Of a DNA stretch of 64,000 bases, positions 1 to 9,276 are shown in pieces. The translations under genes were made by a program, and so were the position numbers. Within the stretch, counting starts at the first letter, position 1. Each line of letters opens with the position of its first letter. Location: positions 1-64,000 of the forward strand of contig JACJWG010000020.1 in NCBI GenBank assembly GCA_020637235.1, read 5' to 3'. The notes beneath the pieces were generated by a model that saw nothing but the letters and a program-made list of their open reading frames with translations, did no database searches and was not told where the DNA came from. The stretch is from Acidimicrobiaceae bacterium (GTDB taxonomy: Bacteria > Actinomycetota > Acidimicrobiia > Acidimicrobiales > Ilumatobacteraceae).

Positions 1-1390
1 CGGGGCGGCTGAGCTCGATCGACTGGTAGTCGGGCCGACCGTTCGAGTTCACCCGGTTCACCGGCGCGACCACCAGACCGCAGCCGTGGGTGGAGATGAG
101 GTGACGTCCCTGCCACGACTTGTTGGCGATCGTGCCGAGGTCGAGCTCGCGAGCGGCCACCATCACCTGCTGCTCGCGACCGTCGAACTCGTAGCGATCG
201 ATGTCGAGATCGCGGATGGTGAGACCGGCCCGCTGTCCCTCGTCGGCACGAAAACGCTCGATGAGCTGGCCGGGGTTGAGCAACCGCACGTTCTGCAACG
301 GCTCGATGTCCTCGGTGAGCTCGCCCGCGGTGAGGGTGTTGAACTCCACCACCGTCTCGTCGATGTCGGCGATGTCGAGGGCCTGACGGGTCGCCGTGAT
401 GTTGCGTTCGATGTAGACCGCCTCACGGTCCTTCTGGTTCGGGTTGACCACCAACGCCTGCACCGCCGCGGGGTAGATGACGCCACCGACCAGCGCGATC
501 ACCGCCCAGAGCGCCGACGCCAGGATGGGCAATCGCCAGGTGTCGGTCTTCAACGTCGACAGGAACAGCGCGGCGACGAGCAGCGCGATCAGCGAGAGCA
601 GCACGACGGCAGGCAATTGGGCATTGACCACCGAGTAGGTGGCGCCCTGCACGAACCCGCGACGCTCGTTGGTGAGCTCGTAGCGCAAGACCCAGTAGTC
701 GCCCGCCTTCACCACGGCCAGCAGCGCCAGCAACACGGCGACGTGGGCCTTGGTGGCGCGGCGCACCTTGGGCTTCGGCGGCTGCAGCACCACCCCACCG
801 TTGAGCACGTGGGTGAGGATCACCAGGATGGTGACGAACACGAGCGCGGCGAACAGCCAGTCGAGGGCGAACGTGATGAACGGCAGTCGGAACACGTAGA
901 AGCCGATGTCGTTGCCGAACTGCGGGTCGTCGATGCCGAACGACTTGCTGTTGCGGAACAGCAGCCACGTCGACCACTGTCCGGTGGCGGGCAACGCGAA
1001 CAGCAGACCGAAGAACACGGCGACCAGGATCCGCAGCAGACGCAGCCGGCGCCCGAACAGGTCGTGGAACCGCTCGACGACCGGATGCATGTTCGCGGAG
1101 AACGTGAGCGGGGCGAGCCGGTCGGCGATCACCAGGTTGAGCACGGCGATGGCGATGAACACCGCTCCGAACAGGCCGAACAGGGTGAGCTTGGCGAGCA
1201 GTTGCCCCCAGAACACGTCGCCACGTCCGACGCTCGAGTGCCACAGGTAGTCGATGTAGAAGCCCGACAGGAACCGAGCGGACAGCACGAGCACGATCAG
1301 GACGACCGCGACGGTGATCAGGGCGACGCGGCCGCGATCGCCGAGTCGGCGGGAACGTCCACTGGCCGGAAGGTCGGAGGGTGTCCGCAT
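1..1390 (-). CDS. UPF0182 family large membrane protein (3' end outside window)
   Basis: From the ATG at 1390 the frame is open leftward to the window edge, giving about 463 codons; the C-terminal part is missing. The visible half has several strongly hydrophobic segments in roughly residues 15-290, followed by a soluble stretch that contains the family-typical 'VVNPNQKDREAVYIERNI'. UPF0182 proteins are large actinobacterial and cyanobacterial membrane proteins of unknown function. In Mycobacterium tuberculosis the homologue (Rv3193c) lies beside a PDZ/S16 protease gene, and the same pairing is seen here with the gene at 3786-4961, with a DivIVA-like gene between them. The function is not known; the family assignment is confident. 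Confidence 0.9.
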   Translation of the reverse strand, partial: MRTPSDLPASGRSRRLGDRGRVALITVAVVLIVLVLSARFLSGFYIDYLWHSSVGRGDVFWGQLLAKLTLFGLFGAVFIAIAVLNLVIADRLAPLTFSANMHPVVERFHDLFGRRLRLLRILVAVFFGLLFALPATGQWSTWLLFRNSKSFGIDDPQFGNDIGFYVFRLPFITFALDWLFAALVFVTILVILTHVLNGGVVLQPPKPKVRRATKAHVAVLLALLAVVKAGDYWVLRYELTNERRGFVQGATYSVVNAQLPAVVLLSLIALLVAALFLSTLKTDTWRLPILASALWAVIALVGGVIYPAAVQALVVNPNQKDREAVYIERNITATRQALDIADIDETVVEFNTLTAGELTEDIEPLQNVRLLNPGQLIERFRADEGQRAGLTIRDLDIDRYEFDGREQQVMVAARELDLGTIANKSWQGRHLISTHGCGLVVAPVNRVNSNGRPDYQSIELSRP

Positions 1391-1442
1391 GCGCCCGGAG
1401 GCTATCGGTCGACGGTGACGCCGAGAGGTCGGGAACGGTGTG

Positions 1443-3680
1443 TCAGTCGGCCGGGGCGATCATGCACCGGCACCCGGGATGAGCCGGAGCACATGGATGA
1501 TCCGTCGGGAACGCCGCGCCCGCCCGCACCACGCCGGCGAGGGTGTTGTCCTCGGCGTCGGCGCATTCGGGCCCGTTCGGATCGACGATCCAGCAGATCC
1601 GCGTACCGGGCGTGACGCCGTCGAGCGCACCGCGGCCGAACGCCGTGCGAGCGATGTCGTCGAGGTGCTCGTCGATGCGGGTGTTCTTCCACTCCCGGTA
1701 GGCGACGCGCACCATCGACGCGAGCTCGGCGTGGTCGCCGTCGGCGTCGGCGACGCAGCGGGCGAGCCGCTCGCGCAGTGGCGTCACGATGTCGAGCACG
1801 AGCAGCTCGCGCGCCGGCGCGATCGAGCCCTGACGCATCACGGCGTCACGGCCGGCCGCCAGGTCGCCGCCCATCGATTCGGCACCGGCCACGGCGGCGG
1901 CCACCAACTCGGCGTCGATGGCCGATGCGTACCGGCCGGCCTGGGCATCGGCGGCACCGACCATGAGGTCGACGTCGCGGACGAGTTCCTTGCCGCGCAG
2001 CGCGTGCAGCACCTCGTTCTGCTCGTCGGCCAGCACGCGCTTGAGCTTCTTCGCTGCGGCGAGGATGAGCGGGGTGAGCACCTCGTCACGTCGCTCGAAC
2101 ACGGACTCGCCCGAGGCCGTCACGACACGAGGGGCTGCCGACGTACGAGCGAACACCGGTGTGGTCGACGACGGCGGCGTCGCGGTCTCGGCGGGCGTCG
2201 CGGTCTCGGCGGGCGTCGTCTCGGCCGGCGTCGTCTCGACACGCGGCACATCCACTTCGTCGGGGACCACCGGACGAGTGAGGGCGCGTGTCGCGTCGGC
2301 CGCACGACGAGCGACGGTGTCGGCCCGAGCCGCTCGCAGGCGGGCGAAGAGCTCGTCGGCCGACGTGCGCGCCAGCGCGACGGTGGCGTCGGGATCGGGA
2401 CGGTCGTCGATGTCTCCCGGCTCGGCCGCGGGCGGCGCCCCATTCGCCTCGTCGACCGCCTCGTCGACCGGCTCGAGATCTGCCGCCTCGAGTTCGTCCT
2501 CGAGACCGTCCTCGAGCGCGCTCGAAGCGAGCGGCGTGGTCGGCGCCGTGCGGTCGAGTTCGCCGGCGAACAACGACACCACGGGAGCGGGCGCACGATC
2601 GTCGTCGGCCGCGTCGTCGACGTGTTGCAGGTCGCGCGGCGCGATGTCGAGCACCACCACGGTGTCGTCGTGCTCGACCACGATCCGGTCGCCGTCGTCG
2701 ACCATCTCGTCGACCGTCATCTCGTCGACCGTCATCTCGTCGACCGTCATCTCGTCGACCGTCATCTCGTCGACCGTCACCTCGTCGACCGTCACCTCGT
2801 CGGCCATCTCGACCGTCTCGTCGACCGTCTCGGCCGTCACCTCGTCGACCGTCTCGCCGTCCGTCGACGGACGGACCAGTGCGACGGTGGGCTCCTCCAC
2901 CTCGGGGGTGTCGATCGGCACGGTGTCGTCCGTGGGCGACACCGTGACGGGCGAGCGCCGCACCGGCTCCGGCCGTGGTGTGTTGGGCAACATGATCGGC
3001 ACCGGACCGGTCGTGGGCGACAGGTTCACGTACTCGTCGGGCTCGCCGAGCGGCGTGAGCTCGGCCATCACGTCGATCGACACCAGGCGTGCCCGCTCGA
3101 AGGCGTTGAGCAGGCGGTCGCGGCCGTGGACGAGCTGCTCGATCTGCTGGCGGGCCACCTCCCGGCGGCGCGACAGCTCGGTCAACACGCGCTCGCGATA
3201 CGCGCGCGCCTCGTTCACCATCTCGCGACCCTGCTGCTTGGCCATCTCGATCTCGGACTCGGCGTCGGCCGTCGCATCGGCCCGGCGCCGAGCGGCCTCG
3301 ATCTCGGCCTCTTCGCGCAGGCGTTGCACCTCGTCGGTGGCTTCGCGCAGCAGGCGGGCGGCGCCCTCCTCGGCTCTCGTCTTGATCTGTGCTGCGGCCT
3401 CGCGCGAGGTGTGCAGGATGCGCGCCGCCTCCTCGCCGAGCATCCGGGTGACGAGCTCCTCGTCGAGCGCCACCGACGACGGCGATGCGCTCCGCTGCGA
3501 GGTGCGCAGCTCGCGTTCGAGGAAGCGCTCACGCTCCTGCAGGCGGGCCAGCTCGGCCGCCACCATCCTCAGGAACTCACGGACCTCGTTGGGTTCGAAC
3601 CCCTTACGCGTCGTCGTGAACGACGCAGACGCGACCGAACTCGGCGACGAGGGGTCGGGACGGGGGAACGAAACGGCCAT
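1443..3680 (-). CDS. DivIVA-like coiled-coil protein with phage Mu F/SPP1 gp7-like C-terminus
   Basis: 745 aa. I chose the ATG at 3680 (MAVSFPRPD) because the DivIVA-type segment 'FTTTRKGFEPNEVREFLR' follows at about residues 18-36; an in-frame extension to 3764 does not look like protein. Residues about 40-190 form a charged Ala/Glu/Arg-rich coiled coil. Residues about 290-330 hold seven tandem TVDE(M/V) units, and the rest of the middle is acidic and Pro/Thr-rich. The last ~90 residues contain 'CWIVDPNGPEC', then 'HPGCRC' near the end, the Cys/His pattern of phage Mu protein F and SPP1 gp7 minor head proteins. DivIVA proteins mark poles and septa in actinobacteria; the role of the C-terminal module is unknown. 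The domain calls are by eye. Confidence 0.8.
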   Translation of the reverse strand: MAVSFPRPDPSSPSSVASASFTTTRKGFEPNEVREFLRMVAAELARLQERERFLERELRTSQRSASPSSVALDEELVTRMLGEEAARILHTSREAAAQIKTRAEEGAARLLREATDEVQRLREEAEIEAARRRADATADAESEIEMAKQQGREMVNEARAYRERVLTELSRRREVARQQIEQLVHGRDRLLNAFERARLVSIDVMAELTPLGEPDEYVNLSPTTGPVPIMLPNTPRPEPVRRSPVTVSPTDDTVPIDTPEVEEPTVALVRPSTDGETVDEVTAETVDETVEMADEVTVDEVTVDEMTVDEMTVDEMTVDEMTVDEMVDDGDRIVVEHDDTVVVLDIAPRDLQHVDDAADDDRAPAPVVSLFAGELDRTAPTTPLASSALEDGLEDELEAADLEPVDEAVDEANGAPPAAEPGDIDDRPDPDATVALARTSADELFARLRAARADTVARRAADATRALTRPVVPDEVDVPRVETTPAETTPAETATPAETATPPSSTTPVFARTSAAPRVVTASGESVFERRDEVLTPLILAAAKKLKRVLADEQNEVLHALRGKELVRDVDLMVGAADAQAGRYASAIDAELVAAAVAGAESMGGDLAAGRDAVMRQGSIAPARELLVLDIVTPLRERLARCVADADGDHAELASMVRVAYREWKNTRIDEHLDDIARTAFGRGALDGVTPGTRICWIVDPNGPECADAEDNTLAGVVRAGAAFPTDHPCAPAHPGCRCMIAPAD
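2701..2805 (-). repeat. In-frame 15-bp tandem repeat (TVDEM/TVDEV)
   Basis: Six 15-bp units run from 2716 to 2805 on the + strand (unit gtcatctcgtcgacc, the last two with cac in place of cat), plus a partial unit to the left. The period is a multiple of three, so copy-number change adds or removes TVDE(M/V) pentapeptides without shifting frame. It lies in the acidic linker of the DivIVA-like protein. Confidence 0.9.
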
Positions 3681-3785
3681 CGAACGCCAGCGTAGGTCGC
3701 CGTCACCGTCGGGTGGTGGCATCCTCACGTGGCGCGTTGCCGCCGAGGCGGCGCCGGCGGGCACATCCCGCTCGCGCCCGGCGCC

Positions 3786-4961
3786 TCACTCGGCGACGTT
3801 GAAGTCGTCGCCCGGCGTCCCGAGGTCGAGCCCGTTGCCGCCGAGTTCGTCGAGCGCGGCCAGCGCACCCTGCAGATCGTCGACGGGCACGATGAGCACG
3901 TCGTCGCCCGCGACCTCCCGGGCTCGGGCCAGATCCTCCTCACCCTGAGCCGACGGGACGATGAACACCGTCGCACCCTGCTGGCGAACGGCCGACACCT
4001 TCTGCGCCAGCCCGCCGATCGCACCCACCGAGCCGTCGATCCGGATCGTGCCCGTGACCGCCACGGCGAGACCTCCGGTCAGCTCGCCCGGCGTGAGCTC
4101 GTCGATCAGGGTGAGCGTGAAGGCGAGGCCGGCCGACGGGCCGCCGATCGCACCACTGTCGATCTGCACGTCGAAGGGCAGGTCGGCCCGGGCGGTGTCG
4201 AACGGCTGGAATCCGATGATGGTCCGCTCGGGTGTCTCGCCCGCACCGATCAACTCCACCTCGCCGGTGCGGGCACCCTCCCCCGGACGCTCGAACTCGA
4301 TCTCGATCACGTCACCGGGCTGGTGCCGCGACAGCACCGACGACAGGTCGTCGATCGTCTCGAGCTCGACCCCGTCGACCACGAGCAGCTTGTCGCCGGG
4401 ATCGAGCAGGTCGTCCGACGGCGCGTACTCGATGCACTGCCTCCCCTCGGCGTCGGCCTCCAAGCAGACGAGGTCGGCGACGATGACGTCGCCGGGGATG
4501 ATCTCGGCCGGGTATCCGAGTGTGCTGAGCGCCACGTACTCGGCGGTCTCCTTCGCCGTCCGCATCATCTCGACGCTGAAGCTGCGCTGCTGGTCGGGGG
4601 TCTGCGTGCCGAACTTGTCCTCACGGCTGAGAAACCCCACCTCGGGTTCGTGGTCGCCGATCCACCAGTCGAGCAGGGTGATCTCGGGTTCGCGCACGGT
4701 GACGAACAAGAAGGCGCCTTCGGCCGGGTACCGGTCGACGGCGTCGAACGACAATCGATCGGCTACCCGCTCGGCGTCGGCCGGCACGAGCGCGAACTCG
4801 GCCGCGTCGCCGTCACGGTTCTCGGCCCGCAACGTGGCCGGCAACACGCTCACCACCAGCACCGCGGTCACGATCAGCACGGCGAGCACGGCGAGGGGAA
4901 CCGACCACCAGCGATGCGCGGCCGCAGGCGCCCGGACGCCGGGCCCGGTGGCCGGTACCAT
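3786..4961 (-). CDS. Secreted/membrane-anchored Lon-like protease with PDZ domain (YlbL type)
   Basis: 391 aa from the ATG at 4961; an ATG at 4994 is in frame but would overlap the divergent gene starting at 4972. One N-terminal membrane segment (about residues 15-38) is followed by an extracytoplasmic part. A PDZ-like region around residues 165-225 includes 'GDKLLVVDGVELETIDDL'. The C-terminal half is an S16 (Lon) protease domain: the Ser of 'GAIGGPSAGLAFTL' (about residue 273) and the Lys of 'GGLAQKVSAV' (about 318) form the expected Ser-Lys dyad. Unlike true Lon there is no AAA+ domain. The family acts in extracytoplasmic protein processing; the substrate is unknown. The neighbouring UPF0182 gene is a conserved partner in actinobacteria. 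Confidence 0.88.
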   Translation of the reverse strand: MVPATGPGVRAPAAAHRWWSVPLAVLAVLIVTAVLVVSVLPATLRAENRDGDAAEFALVPADAERVADRLSFDAVDRYPAEGAFLFVTVREPEITLLDWWIGDHEPEVGFLSREDKFGTQTPDQQRSFSVEMMRTAKETAEYVALSTLGYPAEIIPGDVIVADLVCLEADAEGRQCIEYAPSDDLLDPGDKLLVVDGVELETIDDLSSVLSRHQPGDVIEIEFERPGEGARTGEVELIGAGETPERTIIGFQPFDTARADLPFDVQIDSGAIGGPSAGLAFTLTLIDELTPGELTGGLAVAVTGTIRIDGSVGAIGGLAQKVSAVRQQGATVFIVPSAQGEEDLARAREVAGDDVLIVPVDDLQGALAALDELGGNGLDLGTPGDDFNVAE

Positions 4962-4971
4962 CTCGTGTTGC

Positions 4972-5292
4972 GTGTCGTTGAGAGAACTCACCATCGCCTC
5001 GGCCTGGATCGCGGGATTGGCGATCCTGGCACTGATCGCCGCCGGCTGGCGCAAGCCTGCCAGAGCGAGCGCGTCCACGGCACGCGAGGGACGCAGGTCA
5101 CGGATCCCGTCCGACGTCGGGCTCGCCGAGTCCGACACCGATCTCGCGCCGCGCACGTCGATGTGGCGCAAGGCGTGGTCGATCGTGGCGAGTGGCGGTC
5201 TGGCCGTGATCACCGGCGCGATCATCGCCACGGTCGTGTCGTTCGGGTTGGCGTTCGTCGTGATCCGACTCACCGACATGCTGAAGCAGTAG
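4972..5292 (+). CDS. Small two-TM membrane protein, unknown function
   Basis: 106 aa from GTG at 4972 (VSLRELTIASAW). There are hydrophobic helices at about residues 7-26 and 74-100, joined by a basic, Ser/Arg-rich cytoplasmic-looking loop. The protein ends in 'VVIRLTDMLKQ'. It is transcribed divergently from the Lon-like protease gene, with start codons only 10 bp apart, and 7 bp ahead of the HEAT-repeat gene, so it is probably co-transcribed with the latter. No family is recognised. The start is uncertain because there is no clear ribosome-binding site; the hydrophobic pattern and codon composition support real coding. Confidence 0.65.
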   Translation: MSLRELTIASAWIAGLAILALIAAGWRKPARASASTAREGRRSRIPSDVGLAESDTDLAPRTSMWRKAWSIVASGGLAVITGAIIATVVSFGLAFVVIRLTDMLKQ

Positions 5293-5299
5293 CGGCACC

Positions 5300-5908
5300 G
5301 TGCACGAACGCTGGCGCGACCTCGCGGTCGCCGGACACACGGGCGACGTCGAACTCGCCACCGCTGCCCTCCTCGACCCCGACCCGGTGGCACGCGAGCT
5401 CGCGCTCGGCGCGCTCGAACGGCTGGGGGAACTCGGCGACGACCATCTGCACGCCGCGCTCGACGATCCGGTGCCGGCCGTGCGACGACGTGCCGCCGAA
5501 CTCGCGGCGAAGCATCCCCTCGTCGACCTTCGGATCGCGCTCGACGACACCGACGCCACCGTGCAGGAGATGGCTGCCTGGGCGTGCGGCGAACAGGTCG
5601 ACATCCCTGCGCCCACGTTCGAGGCACTCGTGTCGCTCGCGACAGCGAGCTCGGTGGCACTGGTCCGCGAAGCAGCCATCGCTGCGTTGGGGGCGATCGG
5701 CGCCGACGCCGGTCTCCCGGCGATCCTGGCGGGTTGCCGCGACCAGCCCACCGTTCGACGGCGTGCCGTGCTCGCGCTCGCCCCGTTCGACGGTGACGAG
5801 GTGGAGGCGGCGATCGCTGCCGCGCTCACCGATCGCGACTGGCAGGTGCGCCAGGCAGCCGAGGATCTGGTGCGCGCGTCGCACGACCCCGGTCACGCAA
5901 CCTCCTGA
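5300..5908 (+). CDS. HEAT-repeat protein
   Basis: 202 aa from GTG at 5300. The sequence is built of about five to six helical pairs with the HEAT/PBS-lyase pattern, for example 'DPDPVARELALGALERLG', 'DPVPAVRRRAAELAAKHP' and 'DRDWQVRQAAEDLVRA', each unit about 30 residues. Such alpha-solenoids are scaffolds for protein-protein contacts, and no catalytic motif is visible. It lies 7 bp behind the small membrane protein gene, suggesting a two-gene operon; a soluble scaffold bound to a membrane partner is a possible reading, but only an inference. Confidence 0.8.
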   Translation: MHERWRDLAVAGHTGDVELATAALLDPDPVARELALGALERLGELGDDHLHAALDDPVPAVRRRAAELAAKHPLVDLRIALDDTDATVQEMAAWACGEQVDIPAPTFEALVSLATASSVALVREAAIAALGAIGADAGLPAILAGCRDQPTVRRRAVLALAPFDGDEVEAAIAAALTDRDWQVRQAAEDLVRASHDPGHATS

Positions 5909-6018
5909 GCGGCAGCCGAGCGACGGCCGAGCGTTCCGATTGCCGGGACGGCTTCCTTGCCGGCGGACCGCATCGTCCGCGAAAACTCCCCGCACACACT
6001 CGGAGGGGGAGAGTTCAC

Positions 6019-7392
6019 ATGACCAACACACGTGGGCGCGGCGTACGACGCGCCGCCGCACTGGTACTCGGGGCCGCGCTGGTGGTCGCCTCGTGCGGAG
6101 GCGACGACGACGGCGATGCTGCCGACGACACCGCCGACACCGCTGCAGCGGCGACAGCGGCACCGACACCGACCGACGCCGGCGACACTGCCGACGAGGG
6201 CGGCGGCACGGCCACCACGGCCGGCGGTACCGCAGCGGGCGGCGACGCCGTCTGCGGTCTCGGTACCGGTGAAGCCGCCACCGGCGACCCGATCAAGATC
6301 GGCGCCGTCGTCGGCAAGACCGGCCCGGCCGACTTCAGTTCGGCCTCGCTCGGTGCAGCCGCCTACTTCGACTGCGTGAACGCCAACGGCGGCATCAACG
6401 GTCGGCCGATCGAGTACCTCGTCGAGGACGACGGGTGGGACCCGGAGAAGGCCGCCACCGTGGCGAAGAAGCTCGTGGAGGACGAAGAGGTCGTCGGCAT
6501 GGTGGGCTCGACGAGCTTCGTCGAGTGCGCTGCGAACGCCCAGTACTACGCCGACAACGGCGTCGCCGTGATCGCAGGTGTCGGCGTGCCCCGCGAGTGC
6601 TTCTTCTCGTCGAACATCGCACCCGTCAACCAGGGCCCGCGTCTGTCCGGCATCGGCGCCGCCGAGTACGCCCGCGAACAGGGCGCGAAGAAGATGGCGT
6701 GCATCGCGAACGTCATCCCCAACTTCGGTGGTTGGGTGTGTCAAGGCCTGGAGGCCTGGGGCGAGGCGAACGGCGTGGAGGTCACGTCGTTCAACGGGCA
6801 GCCCGACGGCAGCGACGCCGAGACGATCGTGCAACAGGCGCTCGCCATCGAGCCCGACTCGATCACCGTCGTCGAAGCCGGTCCGGGTGTCATCGGCTAC
6901 CTCAAGGTGGGCGAGCAGCAGGACGCCGACGTGAACTGGTACGCCCCCACCTCCGCCTACGACGTGGCGTTCCCGGCGGCCGTCGGCGACTACTGGTTCG
7001 GCAACCTGCAGGCCGAGATCGAGTTCAACATGCTCGACTCGACCGGGCCGCACAACACGCTGTGGCAGCAGGTGATCGACGAGTTCGGCGACGCATCGGC
7101 GCCTCGCGACAGCTTCTCCCAGGGCGGCTTCCTGTCGGCGATGATCGCCGTCGACGCGTTGCTCGGCCTCGACCCGGCATCGATCGATCGTGCCTCGGTC
7201 ACCGAGGCCTTCATCGGCGTCGACTCCTTCGAGAGCGACCTGGTGTGCGGACCGTGGAGCTTCGGCGAAGGCGAGCACCACAACGCGAACCACGCCGGCC
7301 GCATCGTCGAGTTGGCGGCAGACGGTTCCTGGAAGCTGCTGAAGGACTGCTTCGAGGTGCCGGACCCCGAGCTCGCCGACATCGTCGGCTGA
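6019..7392 (+). CDS. Branched-chain amino acid-type ABC transporter, substrate-binding lipoprotein
   Basis: 457 aa, with a strong ribosome-binding site (GGAGGGG) before the ATG at 6019. There is a lipoprotein signal peptide: basic start, hydrophobic core and lipobox VASC with Cys26. An Ala/Thr/Asp-rich linker follows to about residue 80, then a type I periplasmic-binding fold ('KIGAVVGKTGPADF' onward) of the LivK/Peripla_BP_6 class. It is the first gene of a five-gene operon with two permeases and two ATPases, and is expected to capture the substrate outside the membrane. The ligand cannot be read from sequence; LIV-type systems also import amides, urea and aromatic acids. Confidence 0.9.
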   Translation: MTNTRGRGVRRAAALVLGAALVVASCGGDDDGDAADDTADTAAAATAAPTPTDAGDTADEGGGTATTAGGTAAGGDAVCGLGTGEAATGDPIKIGAVVGKTGPADFSSASLGAAAYFDCVNANGGINGRPIEYLVEDDGWDPEKAATVAKKLVEDEEVVGMVGSTSFVECAANAQYYADNGVAVIAGVGVPRECFFSSNIAPVNQGPRLSGIGAAEYAREQGAKKMACIANVIPNFGGWVCQGLEAWGEANGVEVTSFNGQPDGSDAETIVQQALAIEPDSITVVEAGPGVIGYLKVGEQQDADVNWYAPTSAYDVAFPAAVGDYWFGNLQAEIEFNMLDSTGPHNTLWQQVIDEFGDASAPRDSFSQGGFLSAMIAVDALLGLDPASIDRASVTEAFIGVDSFESDLVCGPWSFGEGEHHNANHAGRIVELAADGSWKLLKDCFEVPDPELADIVG

Positions 7393-7405
7393 GCGAGGTC
7401 TGGTC

Positions 7406-8284
7406 ATGCCCGACCTGGGCCCGTTCATCGTGAGCGGCGTGGCCGTGGGCTCCGTCTACGGCCTCGCCGGTCTCGGTGTCGTGATGCTCTACCGCACCAC
7501 CGCGGTCGTGAACTTCGCCGCCGGCTCGATCGGCGCCGTCGGTGCGCTCACGGCATGGGAGCTCGAGCAGAACGGGCTCGCCGACCCGCTCACGTGGCTC
7601 GCCGCGCTCGTGGTCAGCACGGCGATCAGCACACTCTACGGCGTGCTGATCGCCGGCCGGCTCACCGACCGCGACCAGGCCGTCAAAGCATCGGCCACGC
7701 TCGGGTTGACCCTGCTGCTGATGGGCTTCTCGTACTGGCGTTGGAGCGACACGGCGCGCACGTTGCGGCTGCCGCTCGACGACCACGGCTTCACGATGTT
7801 CGGCGTTCGCATCATCGCGACCAAGGTGTTCGCGCTGGGCCTCGCCGTCGCGGTCGCCTGGATCACCCACGCCATGCTCCACCGCACCGACACCGGACTG
7901 GCGATGCGGGCCATGGCGGACGACCGGTCGCTCAGCGGTGTGCTCGGCATCGACGTGCGGCGCCACGGTGCGCTCGCGTGGTCGATGAGCGGGCTCGTCG
8001 GTGGTGTCACCGGGCTGCTCCTCGCCGACCTCATCCGCCTCGACGTCGCGACGCTCACCTTCCTCGTCGTGCCGGCCACGGCCGCCGCGCTCATCGCGCA
8101 GCTCCGATCGCTGCCGCTCACCGTGATCGGCGGCATCGGCCTCGGTGTCGTCGAGTCGTGCGGCGCCGCCTGGAAGAGCGTCAGCGACTACCGGCAGATC
8201 ATCCCGTACGCCGCGGTGATCGTGATGCTGCTGTGGAGCCATCGCAGCAGGACGATCCCGATCGTGATGCGAGACGGACGATGA
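7406..8284 (+). CDS. LIV-type ABC transporter permease (LivH-like)
   Basis: 292 aa from ATG at 7406, 13 bp after the binding-protein gene. About eight hydrophobic segments, beginning 'GVAVGSVYGLAGLGVVMLYR', which is the typical LivH opening. The cytoplasmic-loop motif around 'TDTGLAMRAMADDRSLSGVLGID' region (residues about 155-178) is the coupling segment that docks on the ATPases. The stop overlaps the next gene's ATG in ATGA at 8281-8284, so translation is probably coupled. It forms one half of the membrane channel with the LivM-like product. Confidence 0.9.
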   Translation: MPDLGPFIVSGVAVGSVYGLAGLGVVMLYRTTAVVNFAAGSIGAVGALTAWELEQNGLADPLTWLAALVVSTAISTLYGVLIAGRLTDRDQAVKASATLGLTLLLMGFSYWRWSDTARTLRLPLDDHGFTMFGVRIIATKVFALGLAVAVAWITHAMLHRTDTGLAMRAMADDRSLSGVLGIDVRRHGALAWSMSGLVGGVTGLLLADLIRLDVATLTFLVVPATAAALIAQLRSLPLTVIGGIGLGVVESCGAAWKSVSDYRQIIPYAAVIVMLLWSHRSRTIPIVMRDGR

Positions 8285-9276
8285 CCCGCCTGCGCTCGCT
8301 GTTCGGCACGTCGACGATCGCCGCCATCGCCATCGCGTTCGTGGTCGCGCTCGTGGTGCCGATGGTGCTCGGCTCGGGCTGGGTGGCCACACTCACGAGC
8401 TGCGCCCTCTACACCCTGCCCGCCGCCGGCGTCGGCCTGTTGTACGGCGAACTCCGGCTCGCCTCGCTCACCCAGATCGCGTTCGTCGGGCTCGGCGGAT
8501 GGATCGCGCTCCGGTTCGGCATCGGCTTCGGCTGGCCGCTCCCGGTGCTCGTGGTGGTCTCGGCCGCGGTCACCGCGCTGTTCGGCGCCGCACTCGCGCT
8601 GCCGGCGCTCCGCCTCCGCGACCTGTACCTCGCGCTCGTCACGCTGCTGGTCGCGGCGAGCGCCGACGTCGCGTTCAATGCCGCCGGCTTCCCCAATGGT
8701 GGCAGCGGCTTCCTCGGCTATCAGGCCTTCGGCGATCTGCAGCGACTGCGGCGACCAGCGATCGCCACCACCGACGACGGGTACTTCCGGCTCACGGTGG
8801 CCGTGCTCGTCGCGGTACTGCTCGGGCTGGTGTGGATCCGGCGGACGAGCCTCGGCCGGTCGTGGGCGCTGATCGCGCAGAGCGAAGGGGCTGCGGCGTC
8901 GAGCGGCATCCGGGTCACTCGCGGCAAGGTCGTCGCGTTCGCGATCGCCACCGGTACGAGCGGTATCGCCGGTGCGCTGATGGCGGCCAACCTCGGCCAG
9001 CTCGCCCCGTCGACGTTCCACGTCTCGAACTCGCTGTTGCTGTTCGCGCTCGTCGTCATCGCCGGCTCGCGCTCACCGGCCGGCTGGGTGATCGCCGCGC
9101 TGCTGTACCGCGCCGTGCCGTACTTCCTCAGCGAGCGCGGGCTGAACGGGCACCTGGCCACGATGCTGTTCGGTCTCGCCGTGATGCACAACCTGATCTC
9201 GGCGCCCGCCGGTCTCGCCGACCAGCTGGCCGGCGTCACCGCGAAGCTCCGCACCCGGCGGGCGGTGGCGCCGTGA
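8281..9276 (+). CDS. LIV-type ABC transporter permease (LivM-like)
   Basis: 331 aa from the ATG at 8281, which overlaps the preceding stop by 4 bp. About nine hydrophobic segments. 'ALPALRLRDLYLALVTLL' near residue 100 and 'RSWALIAQSEGAAASSGI' near residue 200 match the LivM pattern, the second being the coupling loop before the ATPase contact. The 3' end overlaps the GTG of the ATPase gene at 9273. Together with the LivH-like protein it forms the transmembrane pathway. Confidence 0.9.
   Translation: MTRLRSLFGTSTIAAIAIAFVVALVVPMVLGSGWVATLTSCALYTLPAAGVGLLYGELRLASLTQIAFVGLGGWIALRFGIGFGWPLPVLVVVSAAVTALFGAALALPALRLRDLYLALVTLLVAASADVAFNAAGFPNGGSGFLGYQAFGDLQRLRRPAIATTDDGYFRLTVAVLVAVLLGLVWIRRTSLGRSWALIAQSEGAAASSGIRVTRGKVVAFAIATGTSGIAGALMAANLGQLAPSTFHVSNSLLLFALVVIAGSRSPAGWVIAALLYRAVPYFLSERGLNGHLATMLFGLAVMHNLISAPAGLADQLAGVTAKLRTRRAVAP

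Noticed and set aside
1443..3680. Prophage remnant around the Mu F-like C-terminal domain
   Set aside because: No terminase, portal, integrase or attachment site is seen nearby and the neighbours are conserved chromosomal genes.
86..3948. Long plus-strand open frames opposite the UPF0182 and DivIVA-like genes
   Set aside because: They encode Arg/His/Asp-rich low-complexity strings with no fold-like pattern; they are mirror frames of GC-rich coding DNA on the other strand.
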